Below are positions 1 to 8,102 of a stretch of DNA of 64,000 nt, piece after piece. Origin of the DNA: Spirochaeta thermophila DSM 6578 (lineage in GTDB: Bacteria; Spirochaetota; Spirochaetia; Winmispirales; Winmispiraceae); NCBI RefSeq assembly GCF_000184345.1, contig NC_017583.1:558001-622000 (forward strand). Reading direction: 5' to 3'. A model generated the notes under the pieces. It ran no database searches, was not told the origin of the DNA, and was given only the letters and a program-made list of their open reading frames with translations. A program made the position numbers and the translations under genes. Positions within the stretch are counted from its first letter, which is position 1. Every line of letters starts with the position of its first letter.

Positions 1-1
1 T

Positions 2-982
2 GGGCGCGTGGTGGGTGAGGGTTTCCACGAGCGGGCCGGGCTCCCTCATGCCGAGGTGACGGCCCTCTCCGAGGCGGGGGGGGAGGCGCGGGGTGCGGAG
101 ATGTACGTGACCCTCGAGCCGTGCTGTCACTGGGGGAGGACCCCGCCGTGTACGGATGCGATCCTCAAGGCCGGGGTGCGGAGGGTGGTGGTGGCGTGCA
201 GGGACCCGAATCCGCAGGTGGCGGGCAAGGGGCTTTCGATCCTCGCCGAAGCGGGGGTGGAGGTGGAGGTGGGGGTGCTCTCCCGGGAGGCGCGGTGGCT
301 CAACAGGGGGTTCATCTCGAGGATGGAGCGGGGGAGGCCGTGGGTGGTGGCCAAGGTGGCCGCCTCTCTCGATGGGAGGATCGCCCTGCCGGATGGACGT
401 TCGAAGTGGATCACGGGTGAGGCGTCCCGACGCGAGGTGCACCGGTTGCGCGCGGGGAGCGATGTGCTCGTCACGGGGATCGGCACGGTGCTGGCCGACG
501 ATCCGGCCTTCACGGTGCGGGTTCCGGTGGGGGAAGGGCGGGATCCCGGGGTGGTGGTGTTGGATACACGGGGAAGGCTCCCGGTGGGGGCCCGGGTCGT
601 ACGGGAGGGTACGGTGGTGATGGTGGGGCCGGGGGTGGATGAGGGTTGGCGCGGGGAGATGGAGAGGCGAGGGGTGCGGGTGGTGGAGATGGGGGTCAGG
701 GGGGAGAGGGTGGATGTGGAGGCGGTGTGTGCGTGGCTTGGGCAGGAGGGGGTGAATGTCGTGATGGTGGAGGCGGGGGCCGGGGTGACGGGGGCGTTCC
801 TCGAGGCGGGGGTGGTGGATGAGCTGGTGGTGTTCGTGGCGCCGAGGGTCCTGGGTGAGGGAAGGGGATGGGTGGAGGGGCGTGTGCTGGAGGGGTTGGG
901 GGAACGGGAGTGGGAGGTGCGTGAGGTGCGGGGGGTGGGGGAGGATGCGGTGGTGCGGTGCGTGCGGCGGGGGTGGGTGTAG
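2..982 (+). CDS. ribD: RibD, riboflavin deaminase/reductase (5' end cut by window)
   Basis: Bifunctional enzyme of riboflavin synthesis: it deaminates the pyrimidine formed by GTP cyclohydrolase II and then reduces the ribosyl side chain. The reading frame is already open at base 2 with no start codon, so the N-terminus lies left of the window. The N-terminal cytidine-deaminase-like domain shows the zinc signature HAE followed by PCCHWGRTPPCTDAI. The reductase domain begins near KVAASLDGRIA and contains VTGIGTVLADDP. It is the first visible gene of a ribD-ribE-ribBA-ribH operon; any FMN riboswitch would be outside the window. The sense strand is extremely G-rich. Family assignment is secure. 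Confidence 0.95.
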   Translation, partial: GRVVGEGFHERAGLPHAEVTALSEAGGEARGAEMYVTLEPCCHWGRTPPCTDAILKAGVRRVVVACRDPNPQVAGKGLSILAEAGVEVEVGVLSREARWLNRGFISRMERGRPWVVAKVAASLDGRIALPDGRSKWITGEASRREVHRLRAGSDVLVTGIGTVLADDPAFTVRVPVGEGRDPGVVVLDTRGRLPVGARVVREGTVVMVGPGVDEGWRGEMERRGVRVVEMGVRGERVDVEAVCAWLGQEGVNVVMVEAGAGVTGAFLEAGVVDELVVFVAPRVLGEGRGWVEGRVLEGLGEREWEVREVRGVGEDAVVRCVRRGWV

Positions 983-1006
983 GAGTCTTGTACGAGGAGG
1001 GGTACG

Positions 1007-1648
1007 GTGTTCACAGGTATCGTTCGTGAGATCGGTGTGGTGCGGGAGGTGAGGAGGGAGGGGGGAGGGCTGGTGGTGCGGGTGGAGGGGCCGGGGGTGG
1101 TGGGGGTGTTGGAGGTAGGGGCGAGTGTGGCGGTGGACGGGGTGTGCCTCACGGTCACGGCCCTGGATGAGCGTACGTTCCGTGCGGACGTGAGCTACGA
1201 GACGGCGGCGCGGAGTACGCTGGGGGGGGTGCGCGTGGGGAGGAGGGTGAACCTGGAGCCGGCGTTGGCGGTGGGCGAGCGGTTGGGGGGGCATCTGGTG
1301 TCGGGGCACGTGGATGGTGTGGGGCGGGTGATGGTGCGGGAGCGACGGAGCGGGGGGGAGTACTTCGCCGTCTGGGTACCGCCGGAGCTGAGGAAATACA
1401 TCGCTCCCAAGGCCTCGGTGGCGGTCGACGGTGTCAGCCTCACCGTTGCCGAGAAACTCCCCGAAGGGTTCAGTGTGGTCGTCATTCCCCATACCCTTGC
1501 GGTCACCACCCTCTCGGATCGACGCCAGGGAGAGCCGGTGAACCTCGAGTGCGACATCCTCGCCAAGTACGTGGAGAGCCTCCTCCTCGAGGGAGGCTCG
1601 GGCACGGGCGGCCTCACCATCGAACGGCTCCGCGACCTCGGGTTCTAG
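1007..1648 (+). CDS. ribE: Riboflavin synthase alpha chain
   Basis: Dismutates two 6,7-dimethyl-8-ribityllumazine molecules to riboflavin, the last step of the pathway. The 213-residue protein has the two tandem lumazine-binding barrels of the family: MFTGIV at the N-terminus, VDGVCLTV in repeat 1, GHLVSGHVDG at the junction and VDGVSLTV in repeat 2. I chose the GTG start because MFTGIV is the near-universal N-terminus and GAGGAGG lies at 994-1000. It follows ribD by 24 bases and is co-directional with ribBA, so it is part of the riboflavin operon. Confidence 0.95.
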   Translation: MFTGIVREIGVVREVRREGGGLVVRVEGPGVVGVLEVGASVAVDGVCLTVTALDERTFRADVSYETAARSTLGGVRVGRRVNLEPALAVGERLGGHLVSGHVDGVGRVMVRERRSGGEYFAVWVPPELRKYIAPKASVAVDGVSLTVAEKLPEGFSVVVIPHTLAVTTLSDRRQGEPVNLECDILAKYVESLLLEGGSGTGGLTIERLRDLGF

Positions 1649-1718
1649 ACGTACCTCCCTTTTCGATACAAAAGGATTGGAGTATTATAGACCACAGAAC
1701 GAGGAGTGAGGGACGAAC

Positions 1719-3017
1719 ATGGCGAGTGAAGAGACGCATGACATATTCGCCTCGATCGAGGAGGCCATAGAGGAATTCCGGGCGGGCCGCCCTCTCGTGG
1801 TGGTCGACGATGAGGAGCGGGAGAACGAGGGTGACGTGATCGTGGCGGCCGAAAAGATCACCCCCGAGCTCGTGAACTTCATGGCCAAGGAGGCCCGGGG
1901 CCTCATCTGTGTGGCCATCACCGAGGAGCGGGCCAAGGAGCTCGATCTCGAGCCCATGACGCCGGAGAACGAGGACACCCTGGAGACGGCCTTCACCGTG
2001 TCTGTCGATGCAGTGGGCACAGGCACGGGGATCTCCGCCCATGACAGGGCCCTCACCACGCGGAAGCTCGTGGATCCCGAGGCGAGACCGGAGGACTTCC
2101 GCCGCCCCGGACACGTCTTCCCGCTCCGGGCCAAACCCGGCGGGGTGCTGCGGCGCGCCGGGCACACCGAGGCGGCCGTGGATCTCGCCCGGCTCGCGGG
2201 GCTCTATCCTGCCGGTGTCATCTGCGAGATTATGAAGGACGACGGCTCCATGGCCCGGCTTCCCGACCTCGTGGAGTACTGCAGGAGACACGGTCTCAAG
2301 CTCATAAGCATCGCCCAGCTCATCGACTACCGGAGGAGGCAGGAGAAACTGGTCCGAAGAGAGGCCGAGGCCTTCCTCCCCACGAAGTGGGGCGAGTTCC
2401 GTGCCATCGCCTACACCGAAGTGCTCACGGGGGAGACGCACCTGGCCCTGGTGAAAGGGGACGTCGCAGGCAAGAAGGATGTCCTCGTGCGGGTCCACTC
2501 CGAATGCCTCACGGGAGATACGCTCGGTTCTCTCCGGTGCGACTGCGGGCAACAGCTCGCGGCCGCACTCGAGCGCATAGAGAAGGAAGGCCTGGGTGTG
2601 CTCCTCTACATGCGTCAGGAGGGGAGGGGCATAGGCCTCGCCAACAAAATCAAGGCCTACGCCCTCCAGGACCAGGGTCATGACACCGTGCAGGCGAACA
2701 TCGCCCTCGGGTTCCCGCCCGATCTGCGGGACTACGGGATCGGAGCGCAGATCCTCGTCGATCTGGGCCTCTCTTCGATCCGCCTCATGACCAACAATCC
2801 CAAGAAGATCGCGGGCCTTTCGGGATACGGCCTCACGGTGACGAAAAGGGAACCCATCGAGGTGCCGCCGAATCCGCGCAACGAATACTATCTCGAGACG
2901 AAAAAAATAAAGATGGGTCACCTCCTGGCTGTGGTGCAGGAAAAGGGCGGTTCGTCCGAATCGCTTCATCAGGGGAACGTACGGAGCGGAGGAGACCCAC
3001 ACGAGGAGGAACGATGA
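1719..3017 (+). CDS. ribBA: RibBA, DHBP synthase / GTP cyclohydrolase II
   Basis: Fused enzyme supplying both riboflavin precursors: 3,4-dihydroxy-2-butanone 4-phosphate from ribulose 5-phosphate, and the pyrimidine from GTP. The N-terminal RibB domain (about residues 10-210) has [10 protein letters not shown] and RRPGHVFPL. The C-terminal RibA domain has the zinc motif [14 protein letters not shown] and [11 protein letters not shown]. Length of 432 residues fits the fused family. The ATG is preceded by GAGGAG. A weak TATTAT at about 1685-1690 hints at an internal promoter. The last bases ATGA are shared with ribH, implying translational coupling. Confidence 0.96.
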   Translation: MASEETHDIFASIEEAIEEFRAGRPLVVVDDEERENEGDVIVAAEKITPELVNFMAKEARGLICVAITEERAKELDLEPMTPENEDTLETAFTVSVDAVGTGTGISAHDRALTTRKLVDPEARPEDFRRPGHVFPLRAKPGGVLRRAGHTEAAVDLARLAGLYPAGVICEIMKDDGSMARLPDLVEYCRRHGLKLISIAQLIDYRRRQEKLVRREAEAFLPTKWGEFRAIAYTEVLTGETHLALVKGDVAGKKDVLVRVHSECLTGDTLGSLRCDCGQQLAAALERIEKEGLGVLLYMRQEGRGIGLANKIKAYALQDQGHDTVQANIALGFPPDLRDYGIGAQILVDLGLSSIRLMTNNPKKIAGLSGYGLTVTKREPIEVPPNPRNEYYLETKKIKMGHLLAVVQEKGGSSESLHQGNVRSGGDPHEEER

Positions 3018-3484
3018 ATCCAGGGAAGATCGTGGAAGGGAGACTCATAGGAAAGGGACTCTCGTTCGCCATCGTGGCGAGCAGGTTCAACGAGTTCATC
3101 ACCACCAAGCTCATCGAAGGGGCGATGGACGCCCTGGTTCGACATGATGTGGACCCTGCACAGGTGGATCTCGTGTGGGTGCCGGGCTCGTTCGAGATCC
3201 CACTCACCGCCAAGCGGCTCGCCGCCTCGGGGAAGTATCATGCCGTGATCTGCCTCGGTGCGGTGATCAGGGGCGCCACCCCCCACTTCGACTACGTGGC
3301 GGCCGAGGTCGCCAAAGGCGTGGCCCTCGCAGGCCTCGAGACCGGGCTGCCCGTGATCTTCGGAGTCCTCACCACCGACACGATCGAGCAGGCCGTCGAG
3401 CGTGCGGGCACCAAGTCGGGAAACAAGGGATGGGACGCCGCCGTGAGCGCCATAGAAATGGCCAACCTCTTCTCCCAGCTGTGA
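3014..3484 (+). CDS. ribH: 6,7-dimethyl-8-ribityllumazine synthase
   Basis: Condenses the RibA/RibD pyrimidine with the RibB butanone phosphate to give lumazine; family members usually form pentameric or icosahedral shells. The 156-residue product has the family signatures [32 protein letters not shown] and the terminal region GNKGWDAA. It starts inside the stop of ribBA (4-base overlap) and ends the riboflavin operon. The next gene is on the opposite strand, 62 bases on. Confidence 0.96.
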   Translation: MNPGKIVEGRLIGKGLSFAIVASRFNEFITTKLIEGAMDALVRHDVDPAQVDLVWVPGSFEIPLTAKRLAASGKYHAVICLGAVIRGATPHFDYVAAEVAKGVALAGLETGLPVIFGVLTTDTIEQAVERAGTKSGNKGWDAAVSAIEMANLFSQL

Positions 3485-3546
3485 TCCCCCGGGTGTGTCG
3501 GGTGGTCTCGTAGTGGCGACCGTCCGGTGGAGCAAAGGCGAGGCGG

Positions 3547-4539
3547 CTAGGAGGGACGCCGCTTCGCCGCCTTCCTGAGCCGGTCCATCACCGCCCGTCC
3601 CAACCCCACCTCCGGCACCGCTTCCGCATAGATCCGCGCCACCCCCGCCTCTTCCAGCCGGTGCAGCCCCTCGAACAGACCCGCCGCCGCTTCCTGCAGA
3701 TCCCCTCGCGGCGAGAGCACCTCCACCGCCCGGAACGCAGGCTCCTCCGGCGCGCCCCTGAACGCCAGCAGTCCCGCCTCGCGCGCCTCCTCGGCCCCCG
3801 GCATCGCTCCCCCCTCCAGCACCACCACCGGCACCGAAGGCGCATAGTGCCAGGGCAGCATCCCCGGCGCCTCCTGCGCCCCTTCCCGCTCCGGTCCCCC
3901 CACCACCACCGCACCCCGGCCCACCGCCTCCTCCAGCGCCTCCACCGGCACCCCGCCCGGCCGGAGCACCCGCACCTGCCCGCCCTCCACCCGCACCACC
4001 GTCGACTCCACCCCCACCTCGCACGCCCCCCCGTCCAGCACCAACGCCACCCTCCCCCCGAGCTGACCCGCCACGTGCCCCGCCCTCGTGGGACTCAGCG
4101 ACCCGAAACGATTCGCGCTCGGCGCGGCGATCGGGACCTCCGCCTTCTCTATGAGCCTCCGCGCCACAGGATGCGCCGGCATCCGCACCCCCACCGTGGG
4201 GAGCCCTGCGGTCACGATCCCCGGCACCCGCTCCCCCTTCGGCAACACCAGCGTGAGCGGGCCCGGCCAGAACCGCGCCATGAGCGTCCTGGCAAGATCG
4301 GGCACCTCCCTCACCACCTCTCCCACCATCTCCTCACCCGAGATGTGGACGATGAGCGGATCGAAGAGCGGCCGCTCCTTTATCTCGAAGATCCTCGCCA
4401 CCGCAACCGCATCCAGGGCATTCGCCCCGAGCCCGTAGACCGTCTCGGTGGGAAAGGCCACCGCCTCGCCCTCGCGCAGGAGGCGCGCCGCCTCCTCTAT
4501 CGTTTCATCCGTGGCGGGCACCACCCTCGTCTCTTTCAC
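3547..4539 (-). CDS. sua5: Sua5-type L-threonylcarbamoyladenylate synthase
   Basis: Makes threonylcarbamoyl-AMP from threonine, bicarbonate and ATP for the t6A37 modification of ANN-decoding tRNAs. The YrdC domain is at the N-terminus (PTETVYGLGANA, KERP, HPVARRLI, APSANRFG) and is followed by a C-terminal Sua5 domain of about 110 residues, so this is the long Sua5 form. The frame stays open upstream for 92 more codons, but that part lies inside purC in another frame. I place the start at the GTG at 4539, which overlaps the purC stop as GTGA and gives 330 residues beginning VKETRVVPATDE. Confidence 0.9.
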   Translation of the reverse strand: MKETRVVPATDETIEEAARLLREGEAVAFPTETVYGLGANALDAVAVARIFEIKERPLFDPLIVHISGEEMVGEVVREVPDLARTLMARFWPGPLTLVLPKGERVPGIVTAGLPTVGVRMPAHPVARRLIEKAEVPIAAPSANRFGSLSPTRAGHVAGQLGGRVALVLDGGACEVGVESTVVRVEGGQVRVLRPGGVPVEALEEAVGRGAVVVGGPEREGAQEAPGMLPWHYAPSVPVVVLEGGAMPGAEEAREAGLLAFRGAPEEPAFRAVEVLSPRGDLQEAAAGLFEGLHRLEEAGVARIYAEAVPEVGLGRAVMDRLRKAAKRRPS

Positions 4540-5558
4540 CCTACGAACTCCCTTATCACGCGGAGCACCTCGGAAAGCGGCCTCACCTTGAACCACTCCC
4601 TCCCCGTCAGCTCGTTCGCATAGGCCATGTACATCTCCGAGATCGCCTGGGCGAACTCCCGAGGGAGCGGCGGCGGCTCCATACCCACCCGCTCCTTCCA
4701 GTGGACCCTGTCCTCCTTCTTCGCCTCCTCCACCCGCCGGTACCACTCCGTCCTGCGATAGAAAATCCGCGCCACCTCCTTGCTCACCGGGATCCCCCGG
4801 TAGGTGAAGCGACACTCGTCCAGGGTCCCCAGGGCATCCACCAGGACGAGCCGCCTCCCCTCGTCGAAGGCGTACTCGACCTTGCCATCCTCGTGATCGA
4901 GCCCCAGCCTTCTCGTCTCCTCTGTGATGAGCCTATCCAGGAAGCGCGTGCGTTCCTTGAGCGCTGCCACCTCCTCCTCCGAGAGCCCTGCGATCCGCTG
5001 CGCCTCCTCCCACGAGAGGTAGCGGTCGGTCTCCTCGAGCTTGGTCGACACATCAAGCATGGGAGGATCGAGCCGCATCCCCGGCTCAGGCGGGCCGGCG
5101 AGCCCCAGATCCTCGTGCGTGAGCGCCCCCGAGGCGAGCCGCCTGAACAGCGAAGATCCCGGCGGGAGGCTGTTCCGGTAGATCACCTCGAGCGGGATGA
5201 GGAAGTTGCCGGAAAGCCCGGCGAAGATCCCGTAGTCGTACTCGCCGTTCCTGCGGGACGGCCGCACCACCCGAAAGAGTCGGCAGGCGAGCTCCCTCAC
5301 CGGCCCCCTCGCCTCGGAGAGACGCACCACCCTCCCGTCCTCCACCACACCCAGATAGTGGGAGGGGATCCCCTCTTCGGCGAGACGCTCGAAGAAGTAG
5401 GCCGTGGCGATACAGATCGCAGCCCCCTTGTGGGCGATGTCGTCCGGCATCTTGCCCCAATCGAAGACCGAGTACCTGTCCGAGAACCTGAACCGGCCTT
5501 CTCCCGGCTCCCGGTCGCTCGGCGCTTTCACCACCTCGAGATCCTTCACGCTCCCCAT
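4536..5558 (-). CDS. purC: SAICAR synthetase
   Basis: Phosphoribosylaminoimidazole-succinocarboxamide synthase of purine biosynthesis, joining aspartate to CAIR with ATP. Recognisable motifs are FSDRYSVFDWGKMPDD near residue 25, a central VEYAFDEG and LVDALGTLDECRF. At 340 residues it is about 100 longer than the E. coli enzyme and resembles the long PurC form. Starting at MGSVKDLEVV (5558) is supported by AAAGGAG just upstream; the frame extends upstream through a tandem repeat that is unlikely to be coding. It overlaps sua5 at its 3' end. Confidence 0.88.
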   Translation of the reverse strand: MGSVKDLEVVKAPSDREPGEGRFRFSDRYSVFDWGKMPDDIAHKGAAICIATAYFFERLAEEGIPSHYLGVVEDGRVVRLSEARGPVRELACRLFRVVRPSRRNGEYDYGIFAGLSGNFLIPLEVIYRNSLPPGSSLFRRLASGALTHEDLGLAGPPEPGMRLDPPMLDVSTKLEETDRYLSWEEAQRIAGLSEEEVAALKERTRFLDRLITEETRRLGLDHEDGKVEYAFDEGRRLVLVDALGTLDECRFTYRGIPVSKEVARIFYRRTEWYRRVEEAKKEDRVHWKERVGMEPPPLPREFAQAISEMYMAYANELTGREWFKVRPLSEVLRVIREFVG

Positions 5559-5579
5559 GACGTCTCCTTTCGATGAGGT

Positions 5580-5624
5580 ACGGAGTGTATAGCATAAATA
5601 TACGGAGATGTACAGCATAAGTAT
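5580..5624 (-). repeat. Imperfect 22-23 bp tandem repeat upstream of purC
   Basis: Two head-to-tail units, 5580-5601 and 5602-5624, read on the plus strand as ACGGAG(A)TGTA(T/C)AGCATAA(A/G)TAT, differing by one indel and two substitutions. They begin 22 bases upstream of the purC start on the minus strand and are AT-rich in a GC-rich surrounding. They could be paired operator half-sites or overlap the purC promoter; function is inferred only from position. Confidence 0.75.
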
Positions 5625-5777
5625 GCACAGGAGGGGAGCAGGCGGCTCTCGATCTTATGATGCGTCTTCTGACGTGCCGATCGTGCGGACTCTCCCCCTG
5701 ACGGATGGCCCCTCACTCCAAGGCACCGGGTATGAGCCAGAGGGGACGCTTCGCCCCATGAAATCCCTCCTCACAGA

Positions 5778-6605
5778 TCATGTCGACGGGAAGAGAGAGC
5801 CTCCCCCGGAGCCCATGCCGGAACGTGAGGAAGGATCGTCGGATTCTGCGATGATCACCTTGATTCCCAGTTTTTCGAATTCGGATCGATCTTTTTCCGA
5901 AATTCCCTCGTCCGTGATGAGGTAATCTATCTGATCGAGTACATTGATGGCGGCGAAGGCATGTTTATGTATCTTTGTGGAATCCACCAGGAGAAACACC
6001 TCGTCCGATGATTCTATCATCGCCCGTTTCACAGGAAGATCACTGATTCCGGGATAGGTGAGTCCCTCCCTCAGAGAAACCCCCGCGGCCGCAAGAAAGA
6101 GCCTGTCGGCATGCATGTTGTCGAAGAAGGAAGCAGCCTTCTCTCCCGTGAGGGAGAGGGTCGGGCGCTTGAACTCTCCACCCGTCATATGGATCTCGAT
6201 AGTGGGCTCCACTCCGAGAAGAAGTGCAATATTCAAGGCATTGGTGATCACACGGAGCCCTTGGATATGTATGATATTCTTCGCCAGCTCTGTCACCGTC
6301 GTCCCGGAGTCCAGGATGATGGTGGAATTCGGTTCCACGAATTCGGCGGCCTTCCTCCCGATGCGGGCCTTGAGTTCCATATTCTCTTTGTGTTCGAGGG
6401 AAAGCGTCTGCACACTCTCAGGGAGGGTTTTCAGGTAGGCACCCCCGTGACAGCGGACCACTGCGCCTGACTTCTCCAGTTTGTATAGATCCTGCCGGAT
6501 CGTTGGTTCACTCACTCGGAAGAGCTTGCCCAGTTCGCTTACCTTGACACTTCCGTTTTCCCTTATGAGTTCCAATATCTTCCGACGCCGCTCCTCTGCC
6601 AGCAT
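5778..6605 (-). CDS. DeoR-family transcriptional regulator
   Basis: A 275-residue DNA-binding regulator. The N-terminal winged helix (residues about 4-58, with VKVSELGKLFRVSEPTIRQDLYKLEKSG) is the DeoR signature. The C-terminal DeoR sensor domain (about 75-250) has ILDSGTTVTELAK, LLVDSTKIHKHAF and YLITDEGISEKD, which in this family bind phosphorylated sugars. No sugar operon lies beside it: downstream is purC-sua5 and upstream an IS pile, so its target may have been separated by the insertions. The own promoter is at 6681-6709. Confidence 0.92.
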   Translation of the reverse strand: MLAEERRRKILELIRENGSVKVSELGKLFRVSEPTIRQDLYKLEKSGAVVRCHGGAYLKTLPESVQTLSLEHKENMELKARIGRKAAEFVEPNSTIILDSGTTVTELAKNIIHIQGLRVITNALNIALLLGVEPTIEIHMTGGEFKRPTLSLTGEKAASFFDNMHADRLFLAAAGVSLREGLTYPGISDLPVKRAMIESSDEVFLLVDSTKIHKHAFAAINVLDQIDYLITDEGISEKDRSEFEKLGIKVIIAESDDPSSRSGMGSGGGSLFPST

Positions 6606-6680
6606 AGACTTTCACTCCCTTACGTTAGTTAGTGGAAGAGAGGTCAAACGATCTTTCGATTCGTATCCCTCTGTTGTGTT

Positions 6681-6709
6681 ATTCTACGAGGTGCTTGTTG
6701 TTACGTCAA
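6681..6709 (-). promoter_or_regulatory. Promoter of the DeoR-type regulator
   Basis: On the minus strand TTGACG (6709-6704), a 17-base spacer and TAGAAT (6686-6681), about 76 bases before the start codon at 6605. The -35 box lies 15 bases from the end of the IS256-type remnant at 6725. Confidence 0.7.
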
Positions 6710-6724
6710 CGATCACCGGCAGGC

Positions 6725-7901
6725 GGGACTGTCAATGGGGAGTGTTGAAATTGAGCTGGAGTTGATAAGGGGTGCGTCTCCCCACCTCTTGTATCACCTG
6801 CATGCCCACCACGTAGAGGCCTACCACCTCATCCGCATGGGCACGGCTCATATACCCAGGATACCTCCGCAGAAAGCTCCTCATGTGTCGAAACATGTTC
6901 TCCGCAAGGTTGCTCGTCCTCACCTTCTCCTTCCACTCATAGGGTAACTCCAGATAGGAGAAGACTCGTTCCCTCCGCCACAGGAGAGCAGCCGTCATCC
7001 GGGGGGCCTTCGTCGCCCACTTCTTCACGAATGCCTCGAACGCTTCCTCTGCCTCCTCCTTCCCTCCTGCCTCAAAGAGCCTCCAGTACTCAGTCCGAAA
7101 GGCTCGCCTCTCCTCCTGGAGGTGAGCCTTCTTCCCCTTCTGGTCCCCCATATCCTGCAGAAGCTTCTGCTCAAGGGTGCATTGCAGGTGCCAGAGGCAT
7201 ACCTGCTTCTTCGCCTCAGGATACACGGTCTCCACCGCCTGCCAGATCCCCTCTGCCTCGTCGGCCACCACCAGTTCCACCTCCTCAAGCCCTCGCTCAT
7301 AGAGCCTGGTAAGGAGTCGCTCGTAGCTCGCCCGGTCCTCCTGCTCCGCAACGACCCAGTCGAGGAGCTCATGAGACCCGTCCTCCTTCACCCCCACGGC
7401 ACTCAAGATCACCAGCCCCCTCCTCCCTTTTCCCCTCAGCCTTCCCCACACCCCATCCAGCACGAGCGCCTTCACCCCGCTGAGGGGCCTCCTCCGCCAC
7501 CGCTCCTTCTCCTCGCGAAGACCTTTGATGAGCCTAAGGAGTGTCTGTGGATGTGCCTCTCCTATCCCCAGCTCTCGCAGGAGCATGGTCCACCTTCGGG
7601 CACTCATCCCTCCTACATACCCGAGGAGAAGCTCTTCGGTGAGGGCCTTGAGCCTGTGCTCATAGGTCACCAGCCTCACCTCTTTCCCGCAGCTGGTGCG
7701 GATGCGCGGCACTCGTGCCTCAGTAAGGGTTCCCCATGGGATCTGGACTGTCTTCCACTTCCTGTAGCCGTACCGGTAGGAGGCTCCCTCCTCCCGTCCT
7801 CCGCGGGCATATCGCTTTCTTCCCACTATTTCGTCTCTCAGTGCCTCAAGGAGGTGCTCCAGGTAACTCTTGTACGTCTGGAGCACGTTCTCGCGTACCT
7901 C
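6725..7901 (-). mobile_element. IS256-type element, 5' end missing
   Basis: Second copy of the element that is intact at 44676-46019. Its 3' terminal repeat is present at 6725 (GGGACTGTCAATGGGGAG...), followed by the transposase read leftward. At 7902 the sequence switches abruptly to the 1777 bp IS, so about the first 170-180 bases, including the left inverted repeat and the first ~25 transposase codons, are missing and are not found on the other side of that IS. The element is therefore immobile unless served in trans. Confidence 0.88.
6732..7901 (-). pseudogene. IS256-type transposase, N-terminally truncated
   Basis: Mutator/IS256 transposase missing about the first 25 residues of the intact copy at 44768-46012. 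The reading frame runs open from the IS junction (VRENVLQTYKSYLEHLL) to the stop at 6732. DDE-type landmarks survive: LVLDGVWG, VADEAEGIW followed by CLWHLQ, and SNLAENMFRHMRS. It ends NFNTPH where the other copy ends NFNTPP. Many substitutions separate the two copies in their 5' halves while the 3' halves are nearly identical. Confidence 0.87.
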
Positions 7902-8060
7902 GAGCCTTTTGCGCTGTTTTCACGCAACGATAGGTAAAGACATTACAAGCGGGTGGGGATTTATTTTACCCCAAAAAAGCGGTCCAACGGTGCGATAGTA
8001 AGGGGAAAACGAGGTCGGAGTTGAAAAATTGACCCCAAAAAAGAGGGCCCCCGGGTTTTT

Positions 8061-8077
8061 CCATGATAGAATCATGG
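8061..8077 (+). promoter_or_regulatory. Perfect inverted repeat in the IS leader
   Basis: CCATGAT-AGA-ATCATGG, 7-base arms around 3 bases, 26 bases before the transposase start. It is preserved in copy 2. It may be a transposase autoregulatory operator or an RNA hairpin limiting translation. Upstream, two similar blocks (ACCCCAAAAAAG near 7968 and 8032) repeat directly. Confidence 0.6.
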
Positions 8078-8102
8078 TAGCAGAAAACCGACGGAGGGGC
8101 CC

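Noticed and set aside
1-100. FMN riboswitch for the riboflavin operon
   Set aside because: The 5' end of ribD lies outside the window, so nothing can be said.
127-1158. 343-codon open frame antisense to ribD/ribE
   Set aside because: Composition is Thr/Ser/Pro-rich shadow of G-rich codons; the plus strand encodes clear riboflavin enzymes.
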